Source of the DNA: Alkalinema sp. RU_4_3
Lineage (GTDB): Bacteria; Cyanobacteriota; Cyanobacteriia; Leptolyngbyales; Leptolyngbyaceae
NCBI GenBank assembly: GCA_012031975.1
Contig: JAAUSA010000033.1
Coordinates: 1-32,493 of the forward strand
Length of the DNA: 32,493 bases
Direction: 5' to 3'
Shown: piece by piece, positions 9,318-18,600 of the stretch
How the letters are laid out: the number at the start of each line of letters is the position of its first letter
Numbering within the stretch: position 1 is the stretch's first letter
Notes under the pieces: model-generated
The model's database searches: none
What the model was told of the DNA's origin: nothing
What the model saw: the letters and a program-made list of their open reading frames with translations, nothing else
Program-made: the position numbers and the translations under genes

Positions 9318-9929
9318 ATGTCCAAGACCCATATTCTCGACCCGAAGAAGAGCTATACATTTAGCAAGTATGCCGAGATGCCGTTTGCGACGGAGGATAT
9401 TTTGGCGGAGTTTGGGGTGGGGTTTAGGAGTTTGGCGTTGCAGTTGCCTTCGCATGCACCGATTTCGTCGATCGCGCTGAAGGCTGAACTGGAGGAGAAT
9501 ATGGCGCTGGTGGACCCTACGTCGGAGATTGCTCGGCGGGAGTCGATGATTTTTCCTGTGCTGAAGACGGTTTGTAAGTTTTCTCAGACGCAGTTCAAGA
9601 TTGAGTATCCTGTGCGGGTGAGCAATTGGCTGCGCGGGAGTTTTGACTATTTTTTGCCGTTTGCGAAGAATTTGGTGGTGATCGAGGCGAAGAATGCTGA
9701 TATTGCGCGGGGTTTTACGCAACTGGCGGTGGAGCTGATTGCGCTGGACCAGTGGACGGAGTCGGATACGGCGATCTTCTATGGCTGTGTCACGACGGGT
9801 GATACTTGGAAGTTTGGGACATTTGATCGGGTCGATCGCATCATCCACAAAGACATCAATAGCTATTTGGTGCCGGGGGATATCGATCGAGTGCTGTCAA
9901 TCCTGCTAGGCATCGGGGCGGAACCTTGA
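9318..9929 (+). CDS. PD-(D/E)XK nuclease-like protein of unknown role
   Basis: 203 residues from ATG 9318. The middle has the hallmark arrangement of restriction-like nucleases: D110 in GSFDYFLP, then E123-x-K125 in VVIEAKN, then Q135 in FTQLAVELIAL, with E75 upstream as a possible further ligand. The N terminus is moderately conserved-looking (ILDPKKSYTFSKYAEMPF). No helicase or methylase neighbour, so it is not an obvious restriction enzyme. Many stand-alone cyanobacterial proteins of this kind are annotated hypothetical. The nuclease fold is inferred from the D...ExK...Q pattern. Confidence 0.6.
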   Translation: MSKTHILDPKKSYTFSKYAEMPFATEDILAEFGVGFRSLALQLPSHAPISSIALKAELEENMALVDPTSEIARRESMIFPVLKTVCKFSQTQFKIEYPVRVSNWLRGSFDYFLPFAKNLVVIEAKNADIARGFTQLAVELIALDQWTESDTAIFYGCVTTGDTWKFGTFDRVDRIIHKDINSYLVPGDIDRVLSILLGIGAEP

Positions 9930-9992
9930 GGGGCGATCGCTAATCCACGATTGGATGCCGCGAGAATCCTACATACTTTCCCAGACAGTTGG

Positions 9993-10627
9993 TTAGTTTT
10001 GCCGATCGATCGCCTCCCTCACAGGTGCATAGCTCCGCCGATGCCAGGATGTGACGCCGTATTGGGTGAGTCCTTCTAGATGTTTTTTTGTCCCATAGCC
10101 TGCGTTTTTTTCCCAGCCGTAGCCGGGATAGCGCACCGCTAGCTTTTGCATCAGCCGATCGCGCCGCACCTTAGCCACAATAGAAGCACAGGCGATCGCA
10201 TACGAAACCGCATCACCCTTGACGATCGTTGTGTAGGGCGGACGGATCGGCCCGCCCGGTTTGATCGCCCGACCGTCGATCAGGGCGTGATCGTAGGGTT
10301 CGACGCGGGCGAGGGCACGGGACATGGCCAGGTGGGAAGCCTGAAGGACATTGATGCGATCGATCTCCTCCACGCTAGCCATCCCGATACCGATCGCCAA
10401 AGCCTGGTTTTGAATCAGTTCAAACAGCTTAGTGCGCTGACTTAAGGAGAGAGTCTTTGAGTCGCGGACCTTGGGGATTAGGGGCAGTCGATCGGCACCA
10501 CAACCGCCGCAGAGACGATCGGACCCGCCAGACAGCCCAACCCCACTTCATCCACACCCGCAACAAGAAGAGCGCCAGCCTGCCACAGCTCACGCTCTTC
10601 ATCCAAAGTCGGTAGACTCACCGCCAT
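9993..10627 (-). CDS. rnhB: ribonuclease HII (one-base frameshift)
   Basis: Removes ribonucleotides and RNA from RNA-DNA hybrids. The N-terminal frame starts at ATG 10627: [20 protein letters not shown], then [23 protein letters not shown]. At 10481-10484 GGGG (CCCC on the coding strand) is one base short; correcting it joins to [24 protein letters not shown] and on to ALIDGRAI and [17 protein letters not shown]. Total 211 residues. Acidic catalytic residues are visible in GVDEVG and LIDGRA. The usual R of DExGRG is L here (DEVGLG). It starts 2 bases after the rne stop, so it is co-transcribed with rne. Confidence 0.9.
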
Positions 10628-10629
10628 TC

Positions 10630-12898
10630 CTAGCCCGCAGCGGAGGAACGCCGACGCCGACGGCGGACAACGCCTTCAGCACTATCCTCCTCGTTGCTGT
10701 CCACTAGGACAGGAATCGGATCGGGGCTGGACTGCAAAATCTCAGGCAGAGGCTCCGTCACGGCGGGCATGATGCTGGACTTGCGGCGCAGCAGGGGCTT
10801 GGTCGAAACGGGCTCCGTGGTCGGAGGGGCCACATAGGAGGCAGGCAGGTAGGGCGCAGGCACATAGGGTGCGACTTCCGGCTCCTCCGGCTCCTCATAC
10901 TCCAGATCCAATTCCGGCTGCTCCACCACCGCCGCCGCCGATGCCCCCGCTGCATGGGCCGCCATGGCCTCCAGGAACATCGCTGGGGGCTCCTCGCCCG
11001 GTAGGGTCACGGCGATCATCGTGTTCCTTGGGTTCTTCACCTGCTGATCCGACATCCACAGGGGCGAAACACCCATCCAGGCAAAGACTTCCTGCTCCTG
11101 CTCGCTCATCTCCACATGGACCACTTCGGGGGGCTCGATCGGGCCGCGATCGCGACGACCCCGACCCCGACTGCGATCCTCTCGCTCAGCACGGGGCGGT
11201 GGTCCGGCCTGCTCTTCACCGGGTTCGTCGGCATACCCGTCCGACGCAACGGTGACGGCGGGCAGAATTCGGCTGCTGGGTAAGGCCCGCTCCGGACGAC
11301 CCCGGTTGTCACGGGATTCACGGGGCTCGCGGGGATTCGCGGGGCTCACGCGGTTCGCGGGTTTCACGGGATTCGCGGGGCTCACGGGAGGGCCGACCGC
11401 TGCCGCGATCCTCCTCTTCCCAAGGCGTCGTAGTCCGGGCTGTCGGGAAAGCCAGCTCACCCCGACGACGGCGACCGCCCCGGCCGCGACGGCCATTGCG
11501 TTCCTGGTAGCTGGGGTGGTGGTTGAGATCGAGGTCGTTGCCTTCGCCGCCTTCTTCGTATTCTTCATTGAGGGCCACGGGCTCAAAGGTTTCCCGGCGG
11601 GGTTCCGCCGATCGGCGATATTCCCGGTGCTCATGGGGAGAATGGATATGCTGGCCGGGCTGCTCGCCGGGCAGGTTGACCACCTGACCGAGGCCGCCGC
11701 AGGTGGCACAGGGCTGGCCAAACAGTTCGTAGATGTTCTTGCCCTGGCGTTTGCGGGTCAATTCTACCAGGCCGAGTTCGGTCAACTGGGCGATCTGGGG
11801 TTTTGCCTTGTCCGATCGCATGGCTTTATTGAAGTGCTCCAGGACCTGCAACTGGTCCCGGCGCGATTCCATGTCGATGAAGTCTACGACGATCACCCCG
11901 GCAATGTTGCGCAACCGGAGCTGGCGGGCGATTTCCGTGGCGGCTTCGCAGTTGGTCCAAAGGACCGTCTCACGGGCGGTGGCCGATCGCGTGAAGGACC
12001 CCGAATTGACGTCGATCACCGTCAGAGCTTCGGTCTTCTCGATGATGATGTAGCCGCCGCTGGGCAGATCGACGCGAGGCTTCATGGCTTCGCGAATTGC
12101 CGCGTTGACCCGGAAGTACTCCAGCATCGGGCTGCGTTCCTTGTGGTGGTCCACCAGGATATTTTGGGGGAGCTTGCCGCCGCCCCAGCTCGTCAGGTGA
12201 CGCTTGACGCGGGTCAGGCCGGGGGCCGAATCCACCACGATCCGGTTGACATCGGCGCTGTAGACGTCCCGCAGCACGCGCTGAATGAAGTCGTCGTCCC
12301 GATTGAGTAGGCTGGGACGGGTGGTGGAGCTGACCTCCTGAATCACCGATTCCCACTGCTTTTGCAGGAGTTCTAGATCTTCGAGGATGGCTTCCTCGGG
12401 CATGTCCTCAGCTTCGGTGCGCACCAAGATGCCCATGCCAGCGGGTTTGGTCAGGATGGCGAGGGCGCGGAGGCGGTTGCGCTCGTTCTCGCTGCGGATG
12501 CGTCTGGAGAGATTGACGCCGCGACCGTAGGGCATCAGGACGAGATATCGACCGGGCAGAGAAATATTCCCGGTCAACCGGGGACCCTTGGTACCCGTCG
12601 GCTCCTTCATCACCTGGACCAGCACCTTTTGCTGGGGGGCGAGGAGCTCGGTGATCGACCCCATGGTCTTGCGCAATTTCAGGGGGCCAAGGTCAGAGAC
12701 ATGGATAAAACCGTTGCGATCGGAGTCCCCAATGTTGACAAAGGCGGCATCGATACCAGGGAGAACATTCTCCACGACACCCATATAGATGTCGCTAACC
12801 TGGTGGGTGCCCGTGGCAACAATCAGCTCTTGGATTTGATCTTCGGAAAAAACGGCAGCAATGCGATGCTGCTCGGCAATAACGATCTGTTTAGACAT
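10630..12898 (-). CDS. rne: ribonuclease E/G (one-base frameshift in the linker)
   Basis: Endoribonuclease for mRNA decay and rRNA processing. Starts [20 protein letters not shown] at 12898. S1 domain at about 35-120 ([20 protein letters not shown]), RNase H-like and DNase I-like catalytic parts with VIDVNSGS and VVDFIDM (the two metal-binding Asp positions), then the Zn-link CATCGG. The C-terminal half is a charged, disordered tail ending [12 protein letters not shown]; the RRRRRRSSA nonapeptide is the cyanobacterial PNPase-binding motif. In the RE/PRE-rich linker GGGG at 11331-11334 should be GGG; removing one base gives a 755-residue protein. Upstream is a ~420-base leader. Confidence 0.93.
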
Positions 12899-13325
12899 TA
12901 ATGGGAGTTCCTTGAACGGGGAACGCGCGTATGCTGGACCGTCGCGGTTACGTTCTGGCAACCAGGGCGCGCTATGGGTTCTGGTAGAAAAAGCTAAGCG
13001 GTCGTCCGTCGCGTGCGGGAGCAAATCCAGAGGCCCTATACCCGGCCAACAAAGGCAAACGGATGGAAACTCAAGGGTTCAAACCTACCGAGCGTCAAAC
13101 TGAATCGATCGCTTGGATTGCGGTGATTGACAGTGGGCATATTAGCTCCCAAAGGTGCAAGGCGGCTCACCTTAAGCAGCCCGAAACCCCTAGAGGAGCG
13201 ATAGACATTAATCAAAAACCTCGTGAATAGCACTGCCGCCGACCTGGAGCAATTTAACCTTCTGGTATTTCGTTCTTACGAGAAGTGCTCGCTTGTAGGC
13301 AGTTGCTATTTGATGACTCATTATA
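12899..13325 (-). promoter_or_regulatory. rne promoter and long 5' leader
   Basis: The 454-base gap between rne and the radical SAM gene holds no convincing gene. A consensus TATAAT on the minus strand (13325 down to 13320) would give an rne leader of about 415 bases. Cyanobacterial rne mRNAs are known to carry long 5' leaders that RNase E itself cleaves for autoregulation. A similar role here is inference from length and position; I did not resolve a defined fold. Confidence 0.5.
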
Positions 13326-13352
13326 GCCAATTGTGCTCCGATTGTAGCGAGT

Positions 13353-16009
13353 TTATTCTGACGGCTCCGTAGAAGCTTCCTTACCCGGCGGCAGAGGCGC
13401 GAGGAATAGGGCGACGCGATGGACCTGGCCCAGTTCTATTTCCGCCCCGCTGACACAGGCCACCATCTTGACGAGGTCCTGGGGCCGCAGCATCGTGCCG
13501 TCGTTGCGGCAGCTGCCCAGGTAGCGCAGTTTGGCTTCGCCTTCGCCGTGGCTTGTGAGGTCGAGTTCGAAGAGGCGATCGCGCAGGTTGACCGGGTAGG
13601 TCTTGCCGGATTTGGTGGTGTGTTCGACGGAGATGTCGGTGCGGTGGAGAATTTCGGCGATCGTCCCCGGCCAGTCGATGGCGCCCGCGAGCTGGACTTC
13701 GTAGGCGGCGCGATCGAGGCGGGTGGTGGCCGCAGGTTCGCTCGGGCTGACGCTTTCCACACTATAGATAGGCATGTCGGCGGGGAGTTGCGCCGCAAGG
13801 GCTGCTCGGAAGGCTTCGGCCTCCATCGGCACCGTCAGCTCAAAGTCCATCAGTTCGCCGCTGCTGGTGTGGCCCAGGGACAGAGCATTGGCCGGGACAA
13901 TCCGGGGGTTGGGGTGGAAGCCGCCCGTGAAGGAGATGGGAATGGCGGCGCGGCGGACGGCGCGATCGAACAGTCGCAGAACATCCAGGTGACTGACCAG
14001 GGCCATGGACCCCTGTTTGCCGTAGCAGAGGCGCAGGCGGGCCTGGCGATCGGTATTGGGCTTGAAATGGCCGACAAACTCCGGAATCGGCAGGGGCGGC
14101 ACCACAATGTTATGGCCGAAGTCCGGACTACAAACCCCGCAGTGGGAACAGCCCTCGAAGGAGCAGTCCGGCACCACCGCCGCCGCCAGGGCCTTTTTCA
14201 GGTCGTCATGGAGCCACTGCTTGTCTATTCCTGTATCCATATGGTCCCAGGGCAGGGGTTTGGCCACATCAGCAGTCGATAGCCGCCGATTTCCTCGTCG
14301 ATGGCAAACAGGTTCCATTCGCCGGATTCCACCTGGCGGTACTTCCAGTTGAGGCCCGCTTCGTCGATCGCCTGGGTCCAGGCACCATAGGCTTTTTCCG
14401 TGCTCTCCCACCAGGCATCCATCCCGGCGCCCAGTTCCCAGGCCCGTTTGATCACGGGGGCGAGGCGGCGATCGCCCCGGCCCACGAAGTCCTCCATGGC
14501 GGAGATCCGGTAGTCGGTGAAGTTGGCCTTGACGCCCCGCAGATCGCGGAAGGCCTGCCAGAGGAGATCTTTCTTGCGGACGAATTCCGACGCAGAGACG
14601 GAATGCCACTGGAAGGGGGTGTGGGGTTTTGGGGTGAAGTTGGAGATGGTGACGGTGAAGTTGAGGCGCTTGCGGCCCTTGGCGAAGCATTGTTCGCGGA
14701 GCCAGGAGAGGGTTTCGACGATGCCCATTACGTCGGCGTCGGTTTCGCCGGGCAGGCCAATCATGAAGTAGAGCTTCACCTTGTCCCAGCCCTGTTCCCA
14801 GGCGGTTTTGACGCCCCGCAGGAGTTCTTCGTTGGTCAAACCCTTGTTGATAATGTCCCGCAGGCGCTGGGTGCCCGCCTCCGGGGCGAAGGTGAGGCTC
14901 ATCTGCCGGGTGCCACCGAGGATGTTGGCGATGTTTTCGTCGAAGCGATCGACCCGTTGACTGGGCAGAGAAAGGGAGATGTTTTCGTTTTGCAGGCGAT
15001 TCTTAATCTCCAAACCCACGGCAGGTAGCGCTAAGTAGTCAGAACAGGACAGGGACAGGAGCGAAAACTCGTTGTAGCCCGTGGCTCGGATACCCTTTTC
15101 GATCGCACTAATCACCTGCTCCGGCTCCACATCTCGGGCCGGACGGGTCAACATGCCGGGTTGGCAAAAACGGCAGCCGCGCGTGCAGCCCCGGCGGATT
15201 TCCACGGTGAGGCGATCGTGGACAGTTTCGACGTAGGGGACAAGGCCGATCGAGTAGTGGGGCATCGGGTCGGCGACGCGGCGGAGGATCCGAGGTGGCA
15301 CCTCAGGGCGGATCGGGTGCACTTCACCAAACTCCCCCATGGCGTAGAACATCGGCACGTAGACGCCGGGAATCTGGGCCAGATCGAGCAGGGTTTCCTC
15401 CCGCGATAGGCCCGACAGCTTGGCCTCTTCCAGGATCAGCCCAATCTCCGGCAGCAGCTCTTCCCCGTCCCCAAGGGCGATGAAGTCGAAGAAGTCTGCG
15501 AAGGGCTCAGGATTGGACGTTGCGGTTTGGCCCCCGGCGAAGATCAGCGGCCAGTTGCCAGTCTGGCGTTCCTGTGACGTAAGGGGAATGCTTGCCAGGG
15601 TAAGCATTTCGAGGATGTTGGTGGCGCCCAGCTCGTAGCTGAGACTGAAGCCGAGGATGTCGAATTCTGTGAGCGATCGCTTTGACTCCACCGCGAACAA
15701 AGGCGTCTGGGTACTGCGCAGCTTTTCGCTCAGGTCGGCGGCGGGTAGATAGGCGCGATCGCACAACTGGCGGGGCTGGGCGTTGAGAATGCTGTAGAGA
15801 ATGATGTGGCCCAGGTTGGAGGAGCCGACTTCATAGATTTCGGGGTAGGTGAGGGACCAGCGCACCACGGCGCTCTCCCAGGGCTTATGGACCGCACCCA
15901 GCTCGTTGCCCAGGTAGCGGGCGGGCCGGAGGATCTCTGGGGTGATGAGGTCCTGGGGCCGAGAGCCCGTTTGCTCTTGGCCCGTTTGCTCTTGGATGGT
16001 TGTGATCAC
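13353..16009 (-). CDS. TIGR03960-type radical SAM protein fused to DUF2344 (frameshifted)
   Basis: N-terminal part: LITPEILRPARYLGNELGAVHKPW, a B12-binding-like region (WSLTYPEIYEVGSSNLGHIILY), then the radical SAM cluster motif CTRGCRFC (CX3CX2C) in EIRRGCTRGCRFCQPG. The C-terminal part, after DCSFEGCSHCGVCSPDFGHN (extra cysteines, possible second cluster), is the DUF2344/TIGR03936 domain (LRLCYGKQGSMALVSHLDVLRLFDRAVRRAAIPISFTGGFHPNPRI). The two frames overlap at 14225-14300, and one missing base there (before KPLPWDHMDTGIDKQW) joins them into about 885 residues. Widespread in cyanobacteria; the reaction is unknown to me. EQTGQEQTG at the N terminus is a short tandem duplication. Confidence 0.88.
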
Positions 16010-16074
16010 GGGATTCTGCCCTCTACCAAGAAATTGCGCTTTCCCAGTATAGGGTCAAGGTCCCAGATACAGCA

Positions 16075-16104
16075 CAGGCCCCGCCAACATCTTGGCAGGG
16101 CCTG
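16075..16104 (-). terminator. hairpin after the STAS gene
   Basis: On the minus strand, arms CAGGCCCTGCCAA and TTGGCGGGGCCTG pair over 13 bp with one U-G, around a 4-base loop. It lies 25 bases after the STAS stop and before the radical SAM gene start. No strong U-run follows. Confidence 0.6.
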
Positions 16105-16128
16105 GAAAGAAAGCTGTGGGATAGGTCC

Positions 16129-16455
16129 CTAGACCACTTCAAAAGCCACGGGGCTAGGAAGAATTTCGAAGACGCGATCGAGCTGGGTCAGTTCCAACAT
16201 GATCCGCGCCGAAGCGGGTACGGAGCAGAGGCTGAAGCGCTTATCAAGGCGCTGGGCCAGAGTCAGAGCCGAAACGAGGGCCATCAACCCGGCACTGTCA
16301 AAGGATTCAACCTGACTCATGTCCACGAGGACTGCCGTTGCATCGGAATTGACCATATTGGTCAACTGCTGCTGGAATTCTGGGGCACTGGCTGCATTCA
16401 CATGGCCCTGGGCACGGAACATAGCACCTTGGGCGCGGGTAAGCAGGCTCTGCAT
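16129..16455 (-). CDS. STAS domain protein (anti-sigma factor antagonist-like)
   Basis: 108 residues from MQSLLTRAQG at 16455, chosen for GAGGT just upstream; the longer frame to 16497 has no family resemblance. One STAS domain: VLVDMSQVESFDSAGLMALVSAL, with the phosphorylatable Ser in FDSAGL (about 54), then RFSLCSVPASARIMLELTQLDRVFEI. Such proteins bind or release an anti-sigma factor or partner kinase according to Ser phosphorylation; no partner kinase or phosphatase is in this window. It has its own hairpin terminator and a long divergent upstream region. Confidence 0.88.
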   Translation of the reverse strand: MQSLLTRAQGAMFRAQGHVNAASAPEFQQQLTNMVNSDATAVLVDMSQVESFDSAGLMALVSALTLAQRLDKRFSLCSVPASARIMLELTQLDRVFEILPSPVAFEVV

Positions 16456-16654
16456 AATCAACCTCAACAAAAACGATTTAGACAACGGCTTGAACACTTA
16501 TGCAATGAAGATAACTGCTTACTTAGGAAGCGCGCCATCTATTGGAGGGGGGATTTTCCGAATCTTTATCTAGGGGGGAGAATTGTTTTATTTTGGCCAA
16601 GATGGCCTGTCTATCGGGTATCAAGGCATACCGTTTACAGAGTTTCATGGAGAA

Positions 16655-16685
16655 TTGACAAATTCCCTCTCCCCAGAGATAGATA
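16655..16685 (+). promoter_or_regulatory. possible promoter with TTGACA
   Basis: TTGACA at 16655-16660 is followed at 17-19 bases by GATAGATA, a poor -10. It lies in the 452-base STAS/16908 divergent gap, which otherwise holds no convincing gene. Low confidence because of the -10. Confidence 0.3.
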
Positions 16686-16701
16686 TTTCTCCCCAAAGAT
16701 A
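16668..16701 (+). repeat. two 14-bp direct repeats 20 bp apart
   Basis: TCTCCCCAGAGATA (16668-16681) and TCTCCCCAAAGATA (16688-16701) match at 13 of 14 positions, with starts exactly 20 bp apart, about two helix turns. They overlap the possible promoter at 16655-16685, as tandem operators often do. Confidence 0.5.
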
Positions 16702-16807
16702 CTGGCTTAAAGACGTATTACTCAAGGGGGAATCACTCCTCCTCTGAGAATCTGCGGTCTGGCCGGGTCCGCAATTGTACGCCTATGTTAAGCAATATTG
16801 AGCGAAA

Positions 16808-16823
16808 TGTGATGAAAATCACT
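16808..16823. promoter_or_regulatory. CRP-type binding site
   Basis: TGTGA-N6-TCACT differs from the CRP/SyCRP1 consensus TGTGA-N6-TCACA at one base, and the core GTGATGAAAATCAC is an inverted repeat. It is centred about 92 bases before the ATG at 16908, in the divergent gap with the STAS gene. Binding is inferred from the match. Confidence 0.5.
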
Positions 16824-16907
16824 ATTTTCCCTGCATCCCGTCACATCCCGAGTTATTTAATTCATAGAAGATACGTCCTTAATACCCCTGTTTTGCGAGG
16901 TCCCGCC

Positions 16908-17102
16908 ATGAATAACATTGGAATTATTCGCCGACTGGTTGAACAAGCACTCTATTTGAAGCAGCTCACACCGATGATCGAAGATGCGATCAATTCTGAG
17001 CTGACCCGCCTGGGCCATATCTCCTCCGTTGACTATGAGGCCCTAGAACTGCTGATGGAAGAGATGGACGCGGGCCGCGTTGCCTTGGTTCCTAGCTGCT
17101 AG
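16908..17102 (+). CDS. small conserved-looking protein, 64 residues
   Basis: The frame is open from 16785, but the likely start is ATG 16908 (MNNIGIIRRLVEQALYLKQL), because the CRP-like site and AT-rich promoter-like DNA occupy the upstream part. Predicted mostly helical and acidic: LTPMIEDAINSELTRLGHISSVDYEALELLMEEMDAGRVALVPSC. No signal peptide, membrane helix or metal motif. It resembles short hypothetical proteins seen in cyanobacteria, but I cannot name a family. 66 bases upstream of dapL on the same strand. Confidence 0.65.
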   Translation: MNNIGIIRRLVEQALYLKQLTPMIEDAINSELTRLGHISSVDYEALELLMEEMDAGRVALVPSC

Positions 17103-17168
17103 TGGTCTAACCACAGGGGCGGTAAACTGTCTAAGAACCCACTGACCTGCAGCGTCAAGGACAAGTTT

Positions 17169-18403
17169 ATGGCCAGAATCAACGACAACTACCTCAAACT
17201 CAAAGCGGGCTACCTCTTTCCCGAAATAGCCCGCCGAGTCAATGCCTTTGCCGAACAAAACCCAGGTGCACCGATCATCCGTCTGGGCATTGGCGATGTG
17301 ACCGAACCTTTGCCCCAAGCCTGCCGTGATGCCATGGTTAAGGCCGTCGGAGACATGGGCGATCGCGCCGCCTTCAAGGGCTATGGCCCCGAACAGGGCT
17401 ACCTGTGGCTCAGGGAGGCCATTGCCAAGCAGGACTTCCAAGCGCGGGGCTGCGAGATTGACGCCTCGGAAATCTTCATCTCCGATGGCTCTAAGTGCGA
17501 CTGCGGCAACATCCTCGACATCTTTGGCCATGATAATGCGATCGCCGTGACGGATCCGGTCTACCCCGTCTATGTCGATACCAATGTGATGGCAGGCAAC
17601 ACGGGCGATATCAATGACAGGGCGAGTATGGCGGCCTGGTCTACCTGCCGATCACCGCAGACAACAGCTTCACAGCCGTTATCCCCACCACCAAGGTTGA
17701 CCTAATCTATCTCTGCTTCCCCAACAACCCCACGGGGGCCGTGGCCACGCGTGAGCACCTAGAGAAGTGGGTGGCCTACGCCAAGCAGCATGGCTCGATC
17801 ATCTTCTTCGATGCGGCCTACGAAGCCTTCATCACGGATCCGGCGATTCCTCACTCGATCTATGAGATTCCGGGGGCGAGGGACTGTGCGATCGAATTCC
17901 GGTCTTTTTCCAAGAACGCCGGGTTCACTGGCACCCGCTGCGCCCTGACGGTGGTGCCCAAGGGCCTCAAGGGTAAAGCCGCCGACGGCAGCGAGGTTGA
18001 GATCTGGCCCCTTTGGAACCGTCGCCAGTCCACCAAGTTCAATGGGGTGTCCTACATTGTCCAGCGCGGGGCAGAGGCCGTTTACTCCGCTGAGGGTCAG
18101 GCCCAGACCAAGGCGCTGATTAGCTTCTATATGGAGAACGCCAAGATCATTCGGGAGCAGTTGACCTCCGTGGGCCTAGAGGTCCATGGCGGCATCAATG
18201 CGCCCTACGTTTGGTTGAAGACGCCGGATAACCTATCGAGCTGGGACTTCTTCGACAAGCTGTTGGTCAACTGCAACGTCGTCGGCACCCCTGGCTCGGG
18301 GTTTGGGGCCGCCGGGGAAGGCTACTTCCGCATTTCAGCCTTCAACAGCCGGGACAATGTCAATGAGGCCATGGCGCGAATAACCGCGAAGTTTAAACAG
18401 TAA
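17169..18403 (+). CDS. dapL: LL-diaminopimelate aminotransferase (one-base frameshift)
   Basis: PLP enzyme converting tetrahydrodipicolinate directly to LL-diaminopimelate for lysine and peptidoglycan synthesis; the route used by cyanobacteria and plants. The start [24 protein letters not shown] is the family start, with AAGGA upstream. The first frame runs to [12 protein letters not shown]; one A is missing at about 17619 (family reads [14 protein letters not shown]). The second frame carries [20 protein letters not shown] and the PLP lysine in [12 protein letters not shown] (about residue 249), and ends ARITAKFKQ. Corrected length 411 residues, as in the family. A strong terminator follows. 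Confidence 0.95.
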
Positions 18404-18430
18404 ACAATCAGGATCCTTGTTTTCTATGAT

Positions 18431-18469
18431 GGGGTTGTGGTCTTGAACGATGGGCCACAGCCCCTTTTT
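18431..18469 (+). terminator. rho-independent terminator after dapL
   Basis: A 10-bp stem (GGGGTTGTGG / CCACAGCCCC, one G-U) with a 14-base loop and TTTTT tail, 27 bases after the dapL stop. Confidence 0.85.
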
Positions 18470-18600
18470 ATGGCGCCAACAACACCAGCGTGATCTTTTA
18501 TGAGATCTTTGCCGAGAAGGATGCTAAAACCTTGATCACTTTGTATGATTAAATGCATACATACGTACTAATCTAGTTCCGTCCTCCCCACCTGTTCGTC

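Noticed and set aside
11252-12310. 352-codon plus-strand frame opposite rne
   Set aside because: RNase E is certain on the other strand; this frame lacks any motif.
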